This document shows, piece after piece, positions 24,070-29,769 of a stretch of DNA of 64,000 bases (the first letter of the stretch is position 1; each line of letters starts with the position of its first letter). Source of the stretch: Vicugna pacos. Lineage: Eukaryota; Chordata; Mammalia; Artiodactyla; Camelidae. A program made the position numbers and the translations under genes. The notes beneath the pieces were generated by a model. It was not told the DNA's origin. It saw nothing but the letters and a program-made list of their open reading frames with translations, and ran no database searches. The stretch spans positions 6,036,453 through 6,100,452 of the forward strand of contig NC_133008.1 in NCBI RefSeq assembly GCF_048564905.1. The letters are read 5' to 3'.

Positions 24070-26725
24070 TATATAAGAATGTACATATAACTGAATAAGA
24101 ATATATATAACTGAGTAAGAATATATATACACACACATATATATGTATATATACATATAACTGAATCACTTTGCTGTACACCAGAAACTATCTCAACACT
24201 GTAAATCATTAGATTTTAATTAAAAAAAAACTGTCATCTTGATTATGCTAGGGCTCAGTGAATCTAACAGATAGATTGCAAGAGTCCATCACACAGCTTT
24301 AACCAAAAGAAGGCTCATGATTTCCTATTACTGCAATCAGAAAAACCCTGTTGACCTAATGACCTGGATGGGAATAAAAGATGCAAAATCTTTAAAGGGT
24401 CCAACTCTACTTATTGAATCACTCGCCACAAGCAAGTTTCTAAGACTGTCTGAGTGCCACTGAATGATCAGTGGTTAGAAGGGAAAAGGAGCCATTCTTC
24501 AAGGCAATAGATGCTGCCAGTAATATTGCCAGGAAGAGACGGATAAAAGTCAGGCTAACACGGCTAGAAAGGAGAGCGCTGAAAGAAGCAGCATCTATCA
24601 AACCCCTGCTCTTCCAGAGATGTCTTACTTTTGAGATCTGTGAATTTACATGTATTACACGAATCCATTCAATAGTCCTTAACCAAGGGTTGTATCAGAA
24701 TCTCAGGGAAGTATTTCTAAATACCTGTGTCTAGACCTGAGTACATTTATACAATCAAAATCTTCAGGGGAGAGCCAGGATGAAAAAGCAGGCGGACCAG
24801 TTTCACCATCACTTGCTCCCCACCTACAGCCACAGCCCCGCAGGGGAGCTACACCAGGTTGAGCATGGAAGACCCCAAGGTGAAGGTGTAAGTGGAGGGC
24901 CATGTGGCAACCAGCACAAATGAATGCCCCTGCTGCCTGTCAAACATGACCTGACCTCACTTGCCCAGGTTGTAGAACCTGGGACCCTGGGTGCTCAGGG
25001 CCTGTGGCTTGCTGCCTCCCCTGCCCAGCTGCAGTCACCCAGCTCCCCCTGCTGGGTACTGGGTTCCTTCCTCCTCCCACCCATCCCCAGGCAGGCAGCC
25101 CGCCCTTGCCATCACTTCACTCCCCGCAAGCCTTCATCTTCTGTAGGCTCTGAGCCTACCACCCACTCCCAGGTAGTTCCTAATGGGAAGTTGTTCCTTC
25201 TGGGGTACAAGTGTGGCTGGGAGACAGAGCTCTGCCCTTTCTGTGGGCACTACCTCTAGCCTCTGGCCTTGGCTTTGGAGTTGTTTCCATGATAACAGGG
25301 CCTGATGTATTGTATTCAGTATACATATTACTATAAATAAAACACCTGTAGCTAGAAAAAACCCTGTATTTCAAATATCTTGTAAATGAAGTCAGTCAAG
25401 CTATACCTTGTTTATCGCCTCAATATCTGCATCATAGCGGAGCAGCTCTGCTGCAATTGATGTATTTCCAGCCAAGACGGTGTAATGCAGAGCAGTGTTT
25501 TGATGGTCGTCCACAAGATTTGGGTCAGCACCCCGTTTCAGCAGGATAGTGACACACTCTTCTTTCTGGCATTGTACAGCCTGTTGGTATCACACCAAGA
25601 AACAGACTGTAAGTGCCAGGCATTCCAAGTTAACATTCCTCAAGTTCCAGCAGTTTGTTATATTTAAAACAGATAAATTCATTTTTATTCTAAGTAATTA
25701 AATCCAATCCATCTCACGTGCTGCTACACACCTTGATGAGAGCTGTCTTGCCTTCCTTGTCACGAGCATTCAGATCACACCACCACTGTGTAAGGAGATC
25801 CACCACTGGTGACTGGCCGCTGGCGCAGGCTAAGTGTAGGGCAGTCCTGCGAACATGAGAGGACTTTTTAGGAAATTAGAGCGAACTAGTTCGAAGGTAC
25901 AGTTACTCATGCAATTGTAAACATTCAACAGCATGCTCTTCCTACCCCTTGAAAACTAACATTTAGTCTTATCTTACTTCTTTCTATGGGGAAAGAATAA
26001 TATTTATTAGCTCTTATTACTCACCGCATTAATGGGAGAACTACCTGTTTGAATAGAAAGGGCATGCCGTTGAGATTCAGCTCAACTTGGGTCTGGCTTC
26101 TACTTAAACACTGTCCTTATTAGCTCTCACTTAGCCTGTCTGTGCCTCAATTTACTCATCAACAAAATGGGTGTGAAGTTGTAGTTATCTTACAGGACCC
26201 CACTGTGATGCTTAAATGAAAAGCTATGCAAAATGTCTGGCAGTTCCTTGCACAAAATAATAGCTCAATAATCGTTGGTAATATTATAATTGTTACCGTT
26301 ACTATTTTACAAAGACAACATTTCAATGAAGTAAAATGATAGTGTATCTACTTTGCTGCTGCAAGGATGAGAGAGAACACTGTACTTCAGTGATTCTAAC
26401 ATGCTCATAGTCTCACACTTCAACATCTCTCACGTGGGAAGGCAATTTAAAATTCATGTCTTAACAACCATAGTTGGCAGCTCCTCCCAGGCCCGCCCCG
26501 CCGCTGTTACCTGTTCTTCCTGTCTCTGCTGTCTATGACATTTCTCTTATATGTCAGCAACTCCTCCACTGTACACCTGTCACCTAAATATGCGGCTTTG
26601 TGGAACTCCTTTAGCTCACACTTATGGACATGATACCCAGGCACAGGCTTCTCACGATTCCTGCGCTCTCTCTGATGGATGCTGAAGCCCACCCAGCTCA
26701 CGAAATTAGTGAGTCTCTTCTTCAT
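1..26725 (-). CDS. ANKRD26-like ankyrin-repeat gene, 5' part (continues beyond position 1)
   Basis: Twenty exons on the minus strand splice with GT-AG borders and matching phases into 753 open codons. The order is 26511-26725, 25732-25846, 25407-25580, 22360-22466, 20931-21068, 19399-19481, 16530-16581, 16082-16151, then three sets of four exons in the 4.9-kb units. Residues about 41-250 are six ankyrin-type repeats. Residues 296-753 resemble the acidic linker of human ANKRD26 (FEDHNSNSENED against FEDRDSDSQDE, then SHP). ANKRD26 is a ciliary and centriolar distal-appendage protein with a long C-terminal coiled coil; that part would lie off the window. No stop or frameshift was found, so an intact gene is likely. 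Whether it is the ANKRD26 orthologue or a paralogue cannot be told here, so no symbol is given. Confidence 0.85.
465..690 (-). mobile_element. MIR-like SINE in the tandem unit
   Basis: The minus-sense MIR pattern is visible: a CTTTGCAGTT start, TGAGAGGTAGGCA, then CACAGTGGGTCAGAACCAGG. It recurs at about 5361-5586 and 10260-10485. A second MIR scrap with TCAAGTCCCGGGTCTG lies at about 3723-3785, 8622-8684 and 13523-13585. Confidence 0.55.
1427..1488 (-). CDS. ANKRD26-like linker exon C, unit 1 (last exon recognised in the window)
   Basis: Third copy of the 62-nt exon, ending in phase 0 at GTACTG. I saw no convincing further exon between here and position 1, so the next exon probably lies off the window. 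Confidence 0.8.
1743..1836 (-). mobile_element. Camelid tRNA-Ala-like SINE (vic-1 type), unit 1
   Basis: Read on the minus strand it begins GGGGGAGGGTATAGCTCAGT, with an A box (TAGCTCAGTGGGAGAGC), a B box (GGTTCAATTCC) and an oligo(A) tail. It lies between exons C and D. It is a tRNA-derived SINE, not a functional tRNA gene, and is the main evidence for a camelid source. Confidence 0.85.
1905..2028 (-). CDS. ANKRD26-like linker exon D, unit 1
   Basis: Third copy of the 124-nt exon, in the Ala (ISADGD) version shared with unit 2. Confidence 0.75.
2590..2750 (+). mobile_element. L1 3' end fragment, unit 1
   Basis: A degraded LINE-1 3' end of the artiodactyl pattern: GGGAACTGTATTCAA, a TA-rich run, then AATCACTTTACTGCACACCT and an A-rich tail. 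The same piece is at 7489-7649 and 12390-12550. Confidence 0.65.
3298..3485 (-). CDS. ANKRD26-like linker exon B, unit 1
   Basis: Third copy of the 188-nt exon, with the same translation as units 2 and 3 and the same NAGNAG acceptor and donor. Confidence 0.85.
3573..3633 (-). CDS. ANKRD26-like linker exon A, unit 1
   Basis: Third copy of the 61-nt exon. In the predicted mRNA it starts the third module (residues 609-753). Confidence 0.8.
4455..4680. repeat. TA-rich simple-sequence block in the tandem unit
   Basis: A run of TATATA motifs with short A and T interruptions. It is repeated at about 9354-9580 and 14257-14480. Confidence 0.7.
6326..6387 (-). CDS. ANKRD26-like linker exon C, unit 2
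   Basis: Copy of 11226-11287 with the same translation and splice sites. Confidence 0.8.
6643..6735 (-). mobile_element. Camelid tRNA-Ala-like SINE, unit 2
   Basis: Same insertion as in unit 1, copied with the unit. The tail is 12 T on the plus strand. Confidence 0.85.
6804..6927 (-). CDS. ANKRD26-like linker exon D, unit 2
   Basis: Copy of 11705-11828. It reads ISADGD rather than ISTDGD; splice sites are unchanged. Confidence 0.75.
7489..7649 (+). mobile_element. L1 3' end fragment, unit 2
   Basis: Copy of the fragment at 2590-2750, duplicated with the unit. Confidence 0.65.
8197..8384 (-). CDS. ANKRD26-like linker exon B, unit 2
   Basis: Copy of 13098-13285 with the same translation, NAGNAG acceptor and GTAAGC donor. 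Confidence 0.85.
8472..8532 (-). CDS. ANKRD26-like linker exon A, unit 2
   Basis: Copy of the unit 3 exon at 13373-13433 with the same splice sites and apparently identical coding sequence. In the predicted mRNA it starts the second 145-residue module (residues 464-608). Confidence 0.8.
11226..11287 (-). CDS. ANKRD26-like linker exon C, unit 3
   Basis: A 62-nt exon encoding ATPALRFKGKKDAESSRAFE. It resembles human MSALGLGQEEDIESPWDSE. It takes phase 1 from exon D and ends in phase 0 at GTACTG, closing the 145-codon module. Confidence 0.8.
11543..11636 (-). mobile_element. Camelid tRNA-Ala-like SINE, unit 3
   Basis: Same insertion copied with the unit. The tail is one base longer than in unit 2, which accounts for one base of the offset between the units. 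Confidence 0.85.
11705..11828 (-). CDS. ANKRD26-like linker exon D, unit 3
   Basis: A 124-nt exon behind a strong polypyrimidine acceptor (GTTTTTATAG), with donor GTGACA. It encodes GEAAKPKTGGKETGTRAVNG and ends GDGAHK. This copy has Thr in ISTDGD where units 1 and 2 have Ala, the only coding difference I found between units. Confidence 0.75.
12390..12550 (+). mobile_element. L1 3' end fragment, unit 3
   Basis: Copy of the fragment at 2590-2750, duplicated with the unit. Confidence 0.65.
13098..13285 (-). CDS. ANKRD26-like linker exon B, unit 3
   Basis: A 188-nt exon encoding GVLKPGTSTVFEDHNSNSEN and then GFSHPAFPAPEP. This is the clearest ANKRD26 signature in the unit (acidic FED segment and SHP). 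The acceptor reads TACAGCAG, a tandem NAGNAG site that would add or remove one codon. Donor GTAAGC. Confidence 0.9.
13373..13433 (-). CDS. ANKRD26-like linker exon A, unit 3
   Basis: A 61-nt exon encoding KVRHPRFAKLIRAWEEPVIN, starting in phase 0 and ending in phase 1 at an ideal GTAAGT donor. It is the first of four exons in the unit and corresponds to human KPSLAKLMTASQQ. The copies in units 1 and 2 look identical. Confidence 0.85.
14611..16081. other. Intron between exon 8 and unit 3
   Basis: AT-rich single-copy intron. It holds an (AAAAC)n stretch at about 15523-15550 and an AAAG/AAAAG run at about 15881-15930. No other feature was recognised. Confidence 0.7.
16082..16151 (-). CDS. ANKRD26-like exon 8
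   Basis: A 70-nt exon encoding ISPKHDIDDSRPPSDGNLDL. It resembles human GKPGVDDSWPTSDDDDLNFD. Acceptor TTCAAAG, donor GTAAAG. It ends in phase 0 at codon 318, so any number of the phase 0-0 modules that follow would keep the frame. Confidence 0.85.
16225..16480 (+). mobile_element. MIR SINE
   Basis: A nearly complete MIR pattern: GAGCCAGGCTGCCTGATGG, a CAACCTCCTTAAG core, GTTGTGGTGACTGTATGAGG, and an AACCCAGAGTAAG...CTCAACAA end. Confidence 0.75.
16530..16581 (-). CDS. ANKRD26-like exon 7
   Basis: A 52-nt exon encoding ISVIKIAPRLEDVSVS between two split codons. It has little similarity to the human protein. It is supported by a GTAAGA donor, an ATAG acceptor and exact phase match to exons 6 and 8. 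Confidence 0.7.
16582..19398. other. Intron between exons 6 and 7
   Basis: No exon was recognised. It contains a hAT-like transposon fossil near 17025-17150 and GC-richer anonymous DNA at 17350-17800 that looks like an old repeat. The rest is AT-rich. Confidence 0.6.
17025..17150 (+). mobile_element. Old DNA-transposon fragment (hAT-like MER element)
   Basis: ATACGGTCTAGGGCTGCTTT followed by CTGGCCCTTTACAGAAAAAG and CATCCCTG matches a common mammalian MER-type repeat from memory. I am not sure of the exact family. Confidence 0.45.
19399..19481 (-). CDS. ANKRD26-like exon 6 (start of linker)
   Basis: An 83-nt exon encoding LSQLIVDYRDGKIP and QNSDLGQSS. It aligns with human HQLISEYKEERIPKHSSQNS, just after the ankyrin block. 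Acceptor ATAG, donor GTAATA. It begins in phase 2 and ends in phase 1. Confidence 0.85.
19482..20930. other. Intron between exons 5 and 6
   Basis: It holds a MIR-like SINE at about 19720-19935. A CpG-containing patch at about 20215-20430 includes AATAAA on the minus strand and could be a retrocopy scrap of unknown origin. Confidence 0.5.
20931..21068 (-). CDS. ANKRD26-like exon 5 (last ankyrin repeat)
   Basis: A 138-nt exon with acceptor TTTTAG and an ideal donor GTAAGTG. It encodes SALMLAVRHDSPDTVKLLLQ and a final half repeat ending HHACCNGFK. My recalled human ANKRD26 lacks this repeat, whereas POTE-type relatives have similar extra repeats, so the gene may be a paralogue. Confidence 0.85.
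21069..22359. other. Intron between exons 4 and 5
   Basis: A minus-sense MIR-like element lies at about 21500-21720 (GGGCTGGGATTTCAACC, GACTCTAAAGCCC). A (GA)n run lies at about 22333-22344. Nothing else was recognised. Confidence 0.55.
22360..22466 (-). CDS. ANKRD26-like exon 4 (ankyrin repeat)
   Basis: A 107-nt exon encoding YDLTPFLLAV and then EEMVKFLIENEANVRAVDKL. It matches the human DDLTPLLLAV...MVEFLIKKKANVNAVDKL segment. Acceptor TTTTACAG, donor GTACGA. It ends in phase 2. Confidence 0.9.
23655..24225 (+). mobile_element. L1 3' end with an internal (TG)n microsatellite
   Basis: Contains the L1 ORF2 tail pattern (CCATTTGCAGCAACATGGA, ACTGAGTGAGGTAAGTCTGA) and the 3' UTR pattern (GGGAACTATACTCAATATCC, then AATCACTTTGCTGTACACC and an A-rich end). 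A (TG)n run of about 36 units fills 23996-24068. Confidence 0.8.
24770..25290. other. Unassigned GC-rich patch in an AT-rich intron
   Basis: About 500 bp of clearly higher GC than the flanks. No parent gene, splice site or poly(A) tail was recognised. One short plus-strand frame (24924-25259) ends YKCGWETELCPFCGHYL, which looks like a zinc-ribbon scrap but is not supported. Confidence 0.3.
25407..25580 (-). CDS. ANKRD26-like exon 3 (two ankyrin repeats)
   Basis: A 174-nt phase 0-0 exon encoding 58 residues. It contains AVQCQKEECVTILLKRGADP and NTALHYTVLAGN, very close to the ANKRD26/POTE ankyrin block. Acceptor CAACAG, donor GTATAG. Confidence 0.9.
25732..25846 (-). CDS. ANKRD26-like exon 2 (ankyrin repeat)
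   Basis: A 115-nt exon with acceptor GCAG and donor GTGTGT. It encodes a consensus ankyrin repeat beginning RTALHLACASGQ and ending KEGKTALIK. Human ANKRD26 has RTALHLACANGH at the same place. The first base completes an Arg codon shared with exon 1. Confidence 0.9.
25847..26510. other. Intron 1 with a MIR element
   Basis: A MIR SINE at about 26080-26275 shows CTGTGCCTCAATTTACTCATC, AAAATGGGTGTG and TAGCTCAATA. Nothing else was recognised. Confidence 0.65.
26511..26725 (-). CDS. ANKRD26-like exon 1 (start codon, residues 1-71)
   Basis: The first ATG of this open frame is at 26725-26723 and starts MKK, as human ANKRD26 does. The frame stays open upstream to a GTG at 26776 but meets a TGA four codons before it, so the ATG is preferred. 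The exon carries PGYHV followed by EFHKAAYLGD, the lead-in and first ankyrin helix of the family. It ends in phase 2 at AG|GTAACA. Confidence 0.85.
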
Positions 26726-27000
26726 CTGGCTTATCGCCTTCCGACACCGCTCACTTCCCTCCTGGTCGCTTGCCACCTCCCAATCTCAGTGCGGGTGCTG
26801 CAGAAGAGCCACAGAGGTCTCGCTGCCACACCTTGGCTGCAAAGCTCAACGGCTCGGAATGTTTGGTCCGGAACAGTCGTAGCCTAGCAACAGCACTGAC
26901 CCTCAACTGACCCTCAACTGTCCCTCCAGAGCCAGTGTCCCTGTGAGTGCGCACAGAGGCCAGGAGGCCAGTGTGCCCAATATGCAACTGTGGTTAGAGT
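26726..27000 (-). promoter_or_regulatory. Presumed 5' UTR and core promoter of the ANKRD26-like gene
   Basis: Non-coding sequence between the start codon and the anonymous DNA upstream. No TATA box is evident. An ETS-like CCGGAA core lies near 26869 and the X-box at 26879-26891. On the minus strand there are also two TGTGGC runs resembling RUNX cores. The placement is inferred from exon 1 only. Confidence 0.35.
26879..26891. promoter_or_regulatory. RFX X-box upstream of the ANKRD26-like gene
   Basis: GTAGCCTAGCAAC fits the X-box consensus GTNRCC-N(0-3)-RGYAAC at every position with a one-base spacer. It lies about 154 bp upstream of the proposed start codon. X-boxes close to the start mark promoters of ciliary genes driven by RFX factors, which fits the known ciliary role of ANKRD26. 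That it is used here is inference. Confidence 0.55.
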
Positions 27001-27592
27001 GGGGTGGAACCACAAGATGCTGAAGGCCTAGTCCCCCAGAGAGCTCCCCACCAACAATATCTAAATCTCATCCCTCAGTTCATTCCTTTCCCCATCCCTC
27101 TGGGCCCAAGCCAGTCTCCAGGGAATTTAGCACATGCAAACAGCAAAAAGCTGTTTTCATGCTTTCAGAGCTTGTGGCAATACGTCTCATTGAGTACAAA
27201 CTGGAGAAACCAACACACGCTCTGCAGATGAGATGGAAACGTGTTTCCGCACGTCTGCTGACACTGCTCTGTGGCTCAGCCTGATGTTTACACGCTTTCC
27301 TCACTTTATTTTATCTTTTGCTTTTATTTCCACCAATTAAAACTTGAATCAATTTGAGATTTATGTGGGAGCATGGTATAACACTTCAGAACTTTTTAAC
27401 CGCGTGACTATGAAAATACCACGTTAGTTACTCAGCGAGGCCAGGCTGCTGAGTGACCACTTGCAGGAGGGGCGGAAGGCAGGGCATACCTCTTCTTCCT
27501 GGCCACCTCCTTCCTTCCTCCCTCAGCTGGCTCATTACGGCTTCCAGCCCTGGCAGGATCAAAACTGCAGGGGGCGGCAGAGTTCCTAAGTG
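27001..27592. other. Spacer between the ANKRD26-like promoter and the minisatellite
   Basis: Mixed-composition DNA with no gene, repeat family or CpG island that I recognise. The minisatellite starts about 870 bp upstream of the ANKRD26-like start codon. Confidence 0.5.
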
Positions 27593-28107
27593 GCTGACAC
27601 TCCTGGTCCTGCATACTCCTCAGCCTGCTCCCTCCTGTGGCTTCACAGTCCTGGGCCTGCACACTCCTGTGTCTGCACACTCCGGGGCCTGCACACTCCT
27701 GATCCTGCACAAACCTGGGCCAGCACACTCCTGGGCTTGCTCTCTCCTATGCCTACACACAGCTTGGCTTGCACACTCCTGGGCCTGCTCCCTCCTTAGC
27801 CTGGGCCTGCTCCCTCCTTAGCCTGCAAACTCCTGGGCCTGCACACTCCTGGGCCTGCACACCCCAGGGCCTGCAGACCATTGTCCCTGCTCTCTCCTGT
27901 GCCAGCACACTCCTGGGCCTGTACACTCCAGTGCCTGTACACTCCTGGGCCTGTACACTCCTGGGCCTGCAACCTCCTGTGTCTGAACACTCCTGGGCCT
28001 GCACACATCTGGGCCTGCATACTCCTTGGCCTGCTCCCTCCTATGCCTGCAAACTTCTGGGCCTGCACACTCCTGGCCCTGCCCTCTCTGGGCCTGCACA
28101 CCCCTGA
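27593..28107. repeat. 16-bp minisatellite, small block
   Basis: About 32 degenerate copies of CTGCACACTCCTGGGC. It is the same repeat as the large block but is separated from it by 1.7 kb holding an ADCY1-like exon copy and an LTR. Confidence 0.97.
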
Positions 28108-28139
28108 GATTGCCCGTCCCTGGCACCGGCCTCCTTCAC

Positions 28140-28515
28140 CCCAACGGTGCCACTCACACGGCTGCGACGTCTAGCCAGGAGCCCCCAACCGAAATCACTC
28201 CCGAGGGACCCCCTTGCCAGCCCCCAGGGAAGCAGCGGGACTCCTCTTACCTGCGAGGCAGAGCCGTGGTCCAGCTGCAGCCTGACGTCCAGCTGCCGGG
28301 CGTGCATGAGGACAGCAGGATGGCCGTAATCGGCTGGAAGCTGCCCCCGGAGCCACTGCGGCCCCTTGGGGAAGAGGAGGAGGAAAATCCACGTCAGTGC
28401 CAAGAACACAGGACCCGTCCACAGAGGGCCCCTTAGGTGTGACACCCCCAGAGGCACCCACAGCCGACCTGGGCTGCGAGCCACTTCCCTCGCGGAAGCT
28501 CAAGGACCTATGCTG
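28140..28515. repeat. Duplicated ADCY1-like segment, left copy
   Basis: Parallels 43858-44245 along its whole length, including intron sequence on both sides of the exon (for example GACGTCTAGCC against GGCGTCTAGCC, and GACACCCCCAGAGGC in both). The two copies lie 15.7 kb apart and bracket the large minisatellite block. Confidence 0.85.
28251..28364 (-). pseudogene. ADCY1-like M2/C2 border exon, left copy
   Basis: The minus strand encodes a ...PITAILL... piece and then HARQLDVRLQLDHGSASQ, matching human ADCY1 EPIVAILLFSCALALHARQVDIRLRLDYLWAAQ in two pieces. A deletion of about 10 bp between them shifts the frame. The donor AG|GTAAGA is intact, unlike that of the right copy. The matching C2a exon is absent; the minisatellite lies where it would be expected. 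Confidence 0.8.
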
Positions 28516-28698
28516 AGGCTCCCTCTCCCTTCCTAAAGAGGGAAAACCCAGAGGTTTTCTAACTTTGCAGTCACTGTCCATATATCAGCCATGACCAGCA
28601 CGGCAGACCCCCTCCCTGCCTTCCCCACCCCCTGCAGGCGGCTCTCGTGGCTAGGGGGGCGCCCTTCCTCCCTGAGGCCAGCCCTGCTGGGGCAGCAG

Positions 28699-29207
28699 GT
28701 ATAATAGAAAAGACCAAATCTGACTGCCTATTAGATCTGTTCTTTTTCCTTTAACCCTCTGCTGTTTTCCAGGCTGTCTTACAAGCTCTGCCCCTTTTGT
28801 AAAACAATGTTGCCTTCAGCCTGAAATTGACAGGAGAGCCTGTTCTCAAGGCTCTCAGCCTTCAGGATAAGAGCTCTTTTCCTCTCCTATACACACAACA
28901 AGCTGCAGAACAGAAAGAAACATTTGTTTTGTTAGAGGTTTTACAGGGGCCCCATGAGCTGACCCACAACTGCAAAAACAAAGAATTCCTGCACCAAGGA
29001 GTTTGCACCAACCACCCACAACCCCTCTGCTTTTGAGTGTAAAAGGAGCCTGAATTCTCACTCGGAGAAGGTGGCTCTCCAGGACGTTAGCCTGCCATCT
29101 TCTCGGTCAGCTGCCTTTCCAAATAAACGCACTATTCTTTACCCCGACACCGCGTCTCCCGATTTCTTGGCCTGTCGTGCGACTTGCGGAATGAGTGTGG
29201 ACTTGGA
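28699..29207 (+). mobile_element. Probable solo LTR of an ERV1-type endogenous retrovirus
   Basis: The 3' half has the usual gammaretrovirus-like LTR layout: AATAAA near 29122, a CCGCGTCTCCC stretch, then TTTCTTGGCCTGTCGTGCG near the end. No internal viral genes were seen, so it looks like a solitary fossil LTR. Ends are approximate and the age was not determined. Confidence 0.6.
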
Positions 29208-29769
29208 AACACAGGAAAGGAAAGCCAAGTCAGGACTCTCACCCTCTTGTCTTTGCTCAGAATACCACCAAGGGGTTGCTGGGACAGTGGACGGAAAACT
29301 GAGGCTGCAACACGACCATCAGCACTGGGCCTGGGTGGGAGAGATGGGGGTTGCTGTCCGAAGCGCACCCGGCCTCCTTCCGAGTCACATCACACCCACG
29401 TCCCCAGACCCAGGGAGGCCAGGAGCCCCACACAGCAGAGCGCCTCCAAACCTGCAGATGCCCAGTGACCGGTCCACTGTGCACCCTCTGGCGCCCTCCT
29501 CCCTGCTCCTCCTCCCCACTCCCCCTCCTTCTGCCCCGCTGGCTCAGCCCTGGTCCCACCACATCCTCACCCACGGCCAGCACTGCTGCAGGAACACCCT
29601 CGGCAGGCCGCCCAGCCTCACGCCCTGAGGTCCGCACACCTGGTTGGTGCAGCTCTGCCCCTTTCCAGACCTCACCACCGACTCTAAAACCGCCTGGCCT
29701 CCCGCCCTCCGCCCCCAGCCCTGCAGAGCGCCTCCTCTGCTCACGGCATCCTGCCCTCCAGGACCGACA
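29208..29769. other. GC-rich spacer between the LTR and the large minisatellite
   Basis: Dense C-rich sequence with no recognised exon or repeat. It may be more intron of the ADCY1-like duplicate, but I could not align it. Confidence 0.4.

Larger units (their letters stand above)
22467..25406. other. Intron between exons 3 and 4
   Basis: It contains an L1 3' end (23655-24225) with a long (TG)n run, and an unassigned GC-rich patch at about 24770-25290. The remainder shows no recognisable feature. Confidence 0.6.

Noticed and set aside
23944-24181. Minus-strand frames with long His-Thr runs
   Set aside because: They are read from a (TG)n microsatellite inside an L1 3' end.
26726-26776. Longer N-terminus of the ANKRD26-like protein
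   Set aside because: The frame stays open to a GTG but has no upstream ATG before an in-frame TGA. The ATG at 26725 matches the MKK start of human ANKRD26.
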